A DNA stretch of 64,000 bases from Prochlorococcus sp. AG-436-O11 (GTDB taxonomy: Bacteria; Cyanobacteriota; Cyanobacteriia; PCC-6307; Cyanobiaceae), in contig QCPO01000001.1 of NCBI GenBank assembly GCA_003212535.1, positions 124,001-188,000 of the forward strand. Reading direction: 5' to 3'. Positions 56,832 through 64,000 of this stretch are shown one piece after another (the stretch's first letter is position 1; each line of letters starts with the position of its first letter). The notes under the pieces are model-generated. The model was given only the letters and a program-made list of their open reading frames with translations. It did not search any database and was not told the origin of the DNA. Both the position numbers and the translations under genes were made by a program.

Positions 56832-58067
56832 CTAATTAAGAGTCTTTCTTGCACTAATAATACCAATAAAGCCTGTTGATTCTAATGAACATCTTAATAA
56901 CATTCCAGTAATAAAAAAGGATGCAATTAATGAATTCCCGCCATAACTTATAAAGGGTAATGGTAAGCCTGTAGTAGGCATTGATCCTGTTGTTACTGCT
57001 ATGTGCATTATTGATTGACCTATTAATAATGTTCCAGATCCAATAGCAATTAATTTTGTGTAGTTATTTCTACACTTCAAGGCAATTCGTAAACTGATGT
57101 AAGAGAAAACCACTAAAAATGCTAAGAATAAAGTACATCCAAATAGGCCAAATTCTTCTGCAAAGACTGCAAAAATAAAATCTGTGTACATAAAAGGTAA
57201 ATATTGTAATTTCTGGATAGATAGACCAAACCCCTGACCAAAAAGACCACCTGAACCTATTGCTAATAAACTCTGAATCAATTGAAATCCGGAATCTTGT
57301 TGATCTTTCCAAGGATCAATAAATGATGTAACTCTTAGCTTTTGATATTCATTATTAAGGATACTTATATATCCAGTAAAGAATCCTAATGAGGCAACAG
57401 ATCCAAGTGAACTAAGTTTTACCCCTCCGCATAAACCCATAATCCAAAAAAGAATTCCGGTTAATCCGGCAGTACTTAAATTGGGTTGTTTAAGTATTAA
57501 CAAAATTAATAAGCAAAAGGTGATTATGGTAATTAATTTTTTATCGTTTTTTACTAAATTCCAATGAGCGAAGAGGTTAGCTGACTCTAGAATCAAGAAA
57601 GGTTTAATTAATTCAGATGGTTGAAGACGTAAATTTCCAATTACTAACCATCTAGAAGAACCATTAACTGTAATACCAGTTACGTTTGTGAGTAAAATTA
57701 AAAATAATAAAAAGTAGAAAATAATTTTTGAAAATTTTAAAAGATTTCTGATGTTTGTATTAAGAACAAAATAAAAGACACACAAACCTGGAATAGTCCA
57801 AATAATTTGTTTCTTTAAATAGTACGCCCAATTTCCCATTTCCTTACTAGCTACCCACCAACTTGATGATCCAAGGATAAACAAACCTAAGATTGACCAA
57901 ATACCAATAAACATTATGAGGATTTTTGCTTCATAAGGCCAAATTTTCCAAGGCAAAGGAATCAAAGATTCACTTAAATTATTGGAATTATTTTTCGCAC
58001 TAGAATTAAAAGATTTTTTTCTTTTAAAAAGTCTTCTATATTTTATTTTTTCTTGACTTATCTCCAA
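56832..58067 (-). CDS. ftsW: Cell division protein FtsW
   Basis: 411 residues, SEDS-family peptidoglycan glycosyltransferase that works with a class B PBP at the septum. About ten membrane segments. GITVNGSSRWLVIGNLRLQPSELIKP (central periplasmic-loop region) and GLPLPFISYGGNSLIASF near the C-terminus are diagnostic. The NGSSRWL and PTTGLPLPFISYGG pattern fits FtsW slightly better than RodA, but I cannot exclude RodA. N-terminal 45 residues are cytosolic and basic. Divergent from the atp operon. Confidence 0.88.
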   Translation of the reverse strand: MEISQEKIKYRRLFKRKKSFNSSAKNNSNNLSESLIPLPWKIWPYEAKILIMFIGIWSILGLFILGSSSWWVASKEMGNWAYYLKKQIIWTIPGLCVFYFVLNTNIRNLLKFSKIIFYFLLFLILLTNVTGITVNGSSRWLVIGNLRLQPSELIKPFLILESANLFAHWNLVKNDKKLITIITFCLLILLILKQPNLSTAGLTGILFWIMGLCGGVKLSSLGSVASLGFFTGYISILNNEYQKLRVTSFIDPWKDQQDSGFQLIQSLLAIGSGGLFGQGFGLSIQKLQYLPFMYTDFIFAVFAEEFGLFGCTLFLAFLVVFSYISLRIALKCRNNYTKLIAIGSGTLLIGQSIMHIAVTTGSMPTTGLPLPFISYGGNSLIASFFITGMLLRCSLESTGFIGIISARKTLN

Positions 58068-58336
58068 TTTGTCAGTTCTAGATATACTATTGAGACGTTA
58101 AATTAAGCCTTTGCCAAGTCTTTCAGCAATGTTTTTAAGTGTTTTAATATTAAATAATTAAATATTTATAACAGTTAAGTCATTTGATATGAACAAAAAA
58201 ATATGTAATACATTCATCACAAATCTTAAGAATTCGCCTTATATAAGAAAAACCCTAGCTAAATGGGCCCTCTCCATGATAGATTCCGTGAGTTTATATA
58301 CTTAATTAAAACCATCTAGAGGGGGATTTCTAAGTT
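58068..58336. promoter_or_regulatory. ftsW/atp divergent region with possible leader peptide
   Basis: 269 bp. It contains a 38-codon ORF (58189-58305, MNKKICNTFITNLKNSPYIR...) with no family match. The atp1 start has a strong Shine-Dalgarno (AGAGGGGGA near 58318-58326) rare in this genome. CCCTCT at 58268-58273 is complementary to AGAGGG at 58318-58323 and could mask it. Promoters for both directions should lie here; none is clear. Confidence 0.35.
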
Positions 58337-58813
58337 ATGTTCACATCAGTGGACTCAAATAGAAAAACAGTTGAACATCTTTCTAGCGAGAATGTTCAAA
58401 ACCCTCAAGTCCTAGATAATTCATACATCAAAGAAAGTAAATCAGGTATTGCAAGTCAATTCGATAAATTACTTTCTAAAAATGATGAGTATACAAAATT
58501 GCAATTAACAATTTTTGGTATTACGTTTATCGTTTCTATCCTCATAGCATCTTTAACAGGAATTATTTTTGGATTTACTTTTGGTTTTAGCGTTTTTATA
58601 GGCGCCCTTGCTGGTATTTTTTACTTACGTTTGCTCGCTAAAAGTGTAGGAAAGATAGGTAGAGAATCGACAGGTGTATCAAAATTGCAACTTTTGGTTC
58701 CAGTTTGCCTCTTTCTTTTTGCAAGCAAGCTAGGATCTATTGAAATTTTCCCAGCAATGATAGGCTTTTTCATTTATAAGCCTTCTCTTATCTTTTATTT
58801 TTCACGTTCCTAA
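58337..58813 (+). CDS. atp1: ATP synthase subunit I
   Basis: 158 residues. A polar N-terminus (1-58) precedes four hydrophobic segments (about 60-80, 81-100, 118-135 and 138-155). First gene of the cyanobacterial atp operon, the position and topology of AtpI, which helps assemble the c-ring and is not part of the finished enzyme. Sequence of subunit I is weakly conserved, so the call rests mainly on position. It has a strong purine-rich ribosome-binding site about 11 bases before the ATG. Confidence 0.85.
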   Translation: MFTSVDSNRKTVEHLSSENVQNPQVLDNSYIKESKSGIASQFDKLLSKNDEYTKLQLTIFGITFIVSILIASLTGIIFGFTFGFSVFIGALAGIFYLRLLAKSVGKIGRESTGVSKLQLLVPVCLFLFASKLGSIEIFPAMIGFFIYKPSLIFYFSRS

Positions 58814-58858
58814 GTAAATTTTGTTTCATCAAAATTTAGTTATCTTTCTTAAAATCAA

Positions 58859-59584
58859 ATGTTCTTTAATTCCTTGCTAACAAATTTTGCAGCATTAGAA
58901 GTTGGTCAACATCTGTATTGGCAAATAGGAAATATAAGAATTCATGGACAAGTTTTTCTAACATCTTGGATTCTCTTGGGTGCATTATTAATTTTTATTT
59001 CCTTAGGAACTAAAAAAATGGAAAATGATCCGAAAGGATTACAAAACTTGCTTGAGTTTTTATGGGATTACATAAGAGATCTTGCTAGGACACAAATCGG
59101 AGAGAAAGTTTATAGAGATTGGATGCCATTTATAGGCACTTTATTCTTATTTGTATTCGTCAGTAATTGGGGAGGTGCTTTAATACCTTGGAGATTGATA
59201 AAGTTACCCAGTGGAGAATTAGGTGCCCCTACAGCAGATATTAATACCACTATTGCATTAGCACTTTTGGTTTCATTGTCTTATTTTTATGCTGGTTTAA
59301 GTAACAAGGGTTGGAGATATTTTGAATATTATGTGCATCCAACGCCAATCATGCTCCCATTTAAAATTTTAGAAGATTTTACTAAACCATTATCCCTATC
59401 TTTCAGGCTGTTTGGAAATATTTTGGCTGATGAACTTGTTGTAGGTGTTTTGGTGTTTCTAGTTCCTCTAATTTTACCAATACCTGTAATGTTCCTAGGT
59501 TTGTTTACAAGTGCAATTCAGGCGTTGATTTTTGCCACACTGGCTGCCTATTACATTGGAGAAGCTGTTGAGGAACATCATTAG
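58859..59584 (+). CDS. atpB: ATP synthase subunit a
   Basis: 241 residues (called atpI in cyanobacterial naming). Membrane stator subunit forming the proton half-channels. [21 protein letters not shown] holds the essential arginine that faces the c-ring glutamate. [22 protein letters not shown] is the plastid/cyanobacterial version of the same region. Five to six membrane segments are visible. It follows atp1 after 45 bases and precedes atpE after a structured 167-base gap. Confidence 0.97.
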   Translation: MFFNSLLTNFAALEVGQHLYWQIGNIRIHGQVFLTSWILLGALLIFISLGTKKMENDPKGLQNLLEFLWDYIRDLARTQIGEKVYRDWMPFIGTLFLFVFVSNWGGALIPWRLIKLPSGELGAPTADINTTIALALLVSLSYFYAGLSNKGWRYFEYYVHPTPIMLPFKILEDFTKPLSLSFRLFGNILADELVVGVLVFLVPLILPIPVMFLGLFTSAIQALIFATLAAYYIGEAVEEHH

Positions 59585-59601
59585 CTTTCTATTAATAAAT
59601 T

Positions 59602-59690
59602 CAGATCCTTTTACATAAGGGTCTGTAATCTGGCAAAATAGCTAATCGCGTAGGTCTGATAATATCAGGCCCATTCTTAAATCAAAGAAT
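59602..59690 (+). promoter_or_regulatory. Three tandem hairpins in the atpB-atpE gap
   Basis: Hairpin 1: CAGATCCTT (59602-59610)/AAGGGTCTG (59617-59625), nine pairs with one T-G. Hairpin 2: GGTCTGAT (59653-59660)/ATCAGGCC (59664-59671), eight pairs, three-base loop. Hairpin 3: ATTCTT (59673-59678)/AAGAAT (59685-59690), six pairs. The next 61 bases to the atpE ATG are AT-rich and look unpaired. They may protect a processed atpE mRNA or set its level. Confidence 0.55.
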
Positions 59691-59733
59691 GTCCAAGCGT
59701 GTATGACAAAAAAAGATTTATCACAAGTATTAA

Positions 59734-59997
<264 letters not shown>

Positions 59998-60002
59998 AAG
60001 TT

Positions 60003-60033
60003 AATATTGCTTCTATTTATTATTAGCAATATT
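60003..60033 (+). terminator. Perfect 9-bp hairpin directly after atpE
   Basis: AATATTGCT (60003-60011) and AGCAATATT (60025-60033) pair perfectly with a 13-base loop, five bases after the atpE stop, followed by an A/T-rich run. It is a likely 3' stabiliser or partial terminator for the atpE message within the operon. Confidence 0.5.
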
Positions 60034-60066
60034 TAAATTTAAATTTTTTAATTTTAACTGAATCAT

Positions 60067-60528
60067 ATGTTGGCCTTTAATTTTTTTGGTGCTACTGAAG
60101 GTGGATTATTTGATATAAATGCCACTTTGCCATTAATGGCAATACAAGTAGTTGCCCTTACTTACATTTTAAATGCTCTTTTTTTTAAGCCAGTTGGCAA
60201 TGTTGTTGAAAAAAGAGAAAAATTTGTAAGTAATAATATTCTTGAGGCCAAAAATAAACTTTCAGAAGTTGAAAAATTGGAGTCTGATCTACTAAGTCAG
60301 CTTCAAAGTGCTCGTTCTGAAGCCCAAAGAATTGTGAGTGACGCTGAAAATGAATCTGACAAGCTTTATAAAGAAGCACTAGAACTTGCTAATAATGAAG
60401 CAAATGCTTCAAAAGAGAAAGCAAGACTAGAAATTGAAAGTCAGACATCGGCAGCCCGTGAACAACTTTCTAAGCAAGCGACAGATTTGAGCGAACTTAT
60501 TGTTAATAGATTGATTTTAGAAAAATGA
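60067..60528 (+). CDS. atpF2: ATP synthase subunit b'
   Basis: 153 residues (atpG in cyanobacterial naming). One N-terminal membrane segment (about 18-40; [20 protein letters not shown]) and a long charged coiled coil. The b/b' pair makes the peripheral stalk of photosynthetic ATP synthases. The b' form is recognised by position before b and by lacking a cleavable presequence. It overlaps atpF by four bases. Confidence 0.93.
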   Translation: MLAFNFFGATEGGLFDINATLPLMAIQVVALTYILNALFFKPVGNVVEKREKFVSNNILEAKNKLSEVEKLESDLLSQLQSARSEAQRIVSDAENESDKLYKEALELANNEANASKEKARLEIESQTSAAREQLSKQATDLSELIVNRLILEK

Positions 60529-61037
60529 ATTTACCTCTTTTAGCTACAGAAGGTTTTGGATTAAATCTGAATTTATTCGAAACTAATATTCTTAATTGGG
60601 CTGTAGTGATTTTTGGACTTTATAAGTTTTTGCCTGGTTTCCTAGGTAAAATGCTTCAAAAAAGAAGAGAGGGAATCCTTCTTGAATTAAAAGATGCAGA
60701 AGATCGACTTCTTAAGGCTACAAAAGCTTTGGAAAAAGCCAAGACTGACTTATCTTTAGCAGAAGAAAAGGCTAGTCAGATAAAGTCGGATTCTCTTAAA
60801 AGATCTGAATCAATCAGGATGGAAAGCGAGAAAAAAGCTATTGAAGAGATGGCACGAATTAAACAAAGTGCAATTTCTGATGAAAGCTCAGAAGCTTCTA
60901 GGGCAACATCTCAACTTCGAAAAGAAGCTGTGGAACTTGCAATTAAAAAAGCTTTAGATTCTCTGCCAAATAGACTTGATCAAACAACTCAGGAAAATTT
61001 GGTGACTCAATCCATTAATAATATTGAGGTGAATTAA
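60525..61037 (+). CDS. atpF: ATP synthase subunit b
   Basis: 170 residues. Short N-terminal segment, a membrane helix at about 24-42 ([20 protein letters not shown]), then a long Lys/Glu-rich coiled coil (about 48-150) that dimerises with b' and reaches to subunit delta. It overlaps the b' gene by four bases and atpH by one, indicating translational coupling. Confidence 0.95.
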   Translation: MNLPLLATEGFGLNLNLFETNILNWAVVIFGLYKFLPGFLGKMLQKRREGILLELKDAEDRLLKATKALEKAKTDLSLAEEKASQIKSDSLKRSESIRMESEKKAIEEMARIKQSAISDESSEASRATSQLRKEAVELAIKKALDSLPNRLDQTTQENLVTQSINNIEVN

Positions 61038-61579
61038 TGCCACTTTTAAATTCAATTACTACGCCATATGCAGAAGCATTACTTCAGGTTGTAAATGAAA
61101 ATGACCAAACTGAAGAGATGGTCTCAGAGGTTAAACAGCTTTTGGCATTAATAAACGATTCACCTGAATTGGGAAAGGCATTCTCCTCCCCAGTTTTAGA
61201 GACAGAGGCTAAGAAAAAAATCATTATTGAACTTTTTTCAGATAAGATTAACTCCTCCTTATTTAATTTCTTGAAATTATTGGCCGATAGGCAAAGAATT
61301 GGAATTCTTACTTCAATTCTCAATAGATTTTTAGAAATCTACAGAGAAAATAGTAATATTGCTTTGGCAACTGTTACTTCTGCTGTAGAGCTTACTGATG
61401 AACAGAAAGGTTTAATTACCAAAAAGATCATCAAGATTGCTGGAACCGAAAAATTAGAACTTGTAACTAAAACCGATCCATCTCTTATTGGTGGCTTCGT
61501 CGCGAGTGTAGGATCTAAAGTAATTGATGCAAGTCTTGCCTCACAAATCAGAAAACTTGGTTTATCACTTTCCAAGTAA
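61037..61579 (+). CDS. atpH: ATP synthase subunit delta
   Basis: 180 residues (atpD in cyanobacterial naming). It joins the peripheral stalk to the top of the alpha3beta3 head. The N-terminal helical domain (YAEALLQVVNENDQTEEM) and the C-terminal block LELVTKTDPSLIGGFVASVGSKVIDASLASQIRKL, a family signature, are clear. It overlaps atpF by one base. Confidence 0.96.
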   Translation: MPLLNSITTPYAEALLQVVNENDQTEEMVSEVKQLLALINDSPELGKAFSSPVLETEAKKKIIIELFSDKINSSLFNFLKLLADRQRIGILTSILNRFLEIYRENSNIALATVTSAVELTDEQKGLITKKIIKIAGTEKLELVTKTDPSLIGGFVASVGSKVIDASLASQIRKLGLSLSK

Positions 61580-61597
61580 ATTTTAAATCAACCTTAA

Positions 61598-63127
<1,530 letters not shown>

Positions 63128-63146
63128 ATTTATTTAAGGAAATATC

Positions 63147-64000
63147 ATGGCAAATCTTAAAGAAATTAGGGATCGAATTGTTTCTGTTAAAAATACTCGA
63201 AAAATAACAGAAGCTATGAGATTAGTTGCAGCTGCAAAAGTTAGGAGGGCACAAGATCAAGTTCTAAAAAGTAGACCTTTTGCTGATAAACTTGCTCGTG
63301 TTTTGGAGAATATTCAATCGAGAGTTCAGTTTGAAGCTGTAGATTCTCCTCTTTTATCCAAAAGAGATGTGAAAACAATTTCTTTGGTATGCATAACTGC
63401 TGATAGAGGATTATGTGGAGGATACAATACCAACATAATCAAGAAGGTAGAAATTAGGTACGCAGAATTGATTAAACAAGGTTTCCAACCGAATTTGATT
63501 TTAGTTGGTAAAAAGGCAATAGCTTACTTCCAAAATAGAAAAGATAGATACATAATAAAAAGTACATTCAAAGAGCTAGAACAGGTACCAACAGCCAAAG
63601 ATTCTGAAGGTATAACCAGTGAAGTCTTAGCTGAATTCTTATCAGAAAGTGCTGATAGGGTAGAGATTATTTATACTAAATTCATCACCCTTGTAAGTTG
63701 TGCACCAGTAGTTCAAACATTGTTGCCACTAGATCCGCAAGGTATCGCAGATGAAAACGATGAGATTTTTAGGTTAACAACTAAAGATAGTAAGTTACTT
63801 GTTGAGAAATCAAATATTGCAAAAAGTGATTCAGAGAAATTACCATCAGATATTGTTTTTGAGCAAAGTCCAGATCAATTGTTAGATTCTTTATTGCCAT
63901 TGTATTTACAAAATCAAGTCCTCAGAGCTCTTCAAGAGTCAGCAGCTTCAGAACTTGCTTGTAGGATGACTGCTATGAATAATGCAAGTGATAATGCTAA
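63147..64000 (+). CDS. atpG: ATP synthase subunit gamma (3' end outside the window)
   Basis: About 284 codons, open at the window end (atpC in cyanobacterial naming). Begins MANLKEIRDRIVSVKNTRKI; SLVCITADRGLCGGYNTN is the conserved dimer-like block. It has the cyanobacterial/plastid insertion in the middle (about 195-230; LPLDPQGIADENDEI and onwards) linked in cyanobacteria to suppression of ATP hydrolysis. The redox Cys pair of the chloroplast form is absent from the visible sequence. The C-terminal helix (ASELACRMTAMNNASDNA) is near complete, so few residues are missing. Confidence 0.96.
   Translation, partial: MANLKEIRDRIVSVKNTRKITEAMRLVAAAKVRRAQDQVLKSRPFADKLARVLENIQSRVQFEAVDSPLLSKRDVKTISLVCITADRGLCGGYNTNIIKKVEIRYAELIKQGFQPNLILVGKKAIAYFQNRKDRYIIKSTFKELEQVPTAKDSEGITSEVLAEFLSESADRVEIIYTKFITLVSCAPVVQTLLPLDPQGIADENDEIFRLTTKDSKLLVEKSNIAKSDSEKLPSDIVFEQSPDQLLDSLLPLYLQNQVLRALQESAASELACRMTAMNNASDNA

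Overview
The window looks like a chromosomal segment of a high-light-adapted Prochlorococcus (marine picocyanobacterium). Reasons seen in the sequence: very AT-rich DNA with short spacers; split rpoC1/rpoC2 as in cyanobacteria; a cyanobacterial RNase E ending in the Arg-rich PNPase-binding tail; a full cyanobacterial ATP synthase operon with b and b' subunits; Ycf35, DUF1997, DUF3493, Ccs1/CcdA, an MPBQ-type methyltransferase and a tiny high-light-inducible protein. No mobile element, CRISPR array or prophage was seen, so this is core genome.

Layout. 1-574: 5' part of glutamate synthase (minus). 772-5482: rpsL-rpsG-fusA-tuf-rpsJ. 5540-7129: Lon-domain protein and MPBQ-type methyltransferase. 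7131-10939: pheA, DUF1997, rnhB, rne. 11242-15683: dapL, clpS, a radical SAM protein and a GT2 glycosyltransferase. 15942-16012: tRNA-Thr(CGT). 16067-22073: DUF3493, then rimP-nusA-ylxR-infB on minus. 22237-26642: htrA, rpiA, hisD, rpsT, tatD. 26862-36234: rpoB-rpoC1-rpoC2, followed by a 50-aa HLIP, rlmN, a 41-aa membrane peptide and a HEAT-repeat protein. 38638-40807: a tight four-gene set DUF2997-Ycf35-ferredoxin-aldo/keto reductase. 40804-42336: rsmG, J-domain protein, DUF3143. 42345-46912: biotin operon bioF-bioK-like-bioC-bioD-bioA. 47052-54809: Ski2/Mtr4-like helicase, fumC, purB, tlyA, glnB plus a small unknown, queF. 54806-58067: ccs1, ccdA, ftsW. 58337-64000: atp operon through most of the gamma subunit.

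How the genes work together. Most of the window is information processing (translation factors, RNA polymerase, RNA decay, RNA modification) mixed with amino-acid, biotin, purine and fumarate metabolism and with bioenergetics. The best candidate for an undescribed system is the 38.6-40.8 kb cluster. There a DUF2997 protein, Ycf35 and a stand-alone 4Fe-4S ferredoxin are packed against an aldo/keto reductase whose own C-terminal Cys cluster appears degraded. Other points: a small unknown gene beside glnB with a near-consensus NtcA-type site; a PII T-loop with Phe51; hairpins on both sides of the ATP synthase c-subunit gene; two competing hairpins between tuf and rpsJ; and a noncanonical pimeloyl-ACP esterase candidate in the biotin operon.

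All calls come from reading the sequence and recalled family knowledge. No search or alignment was run. Promoter, hairpin and transcription-factor-site calls are pattern matches only.
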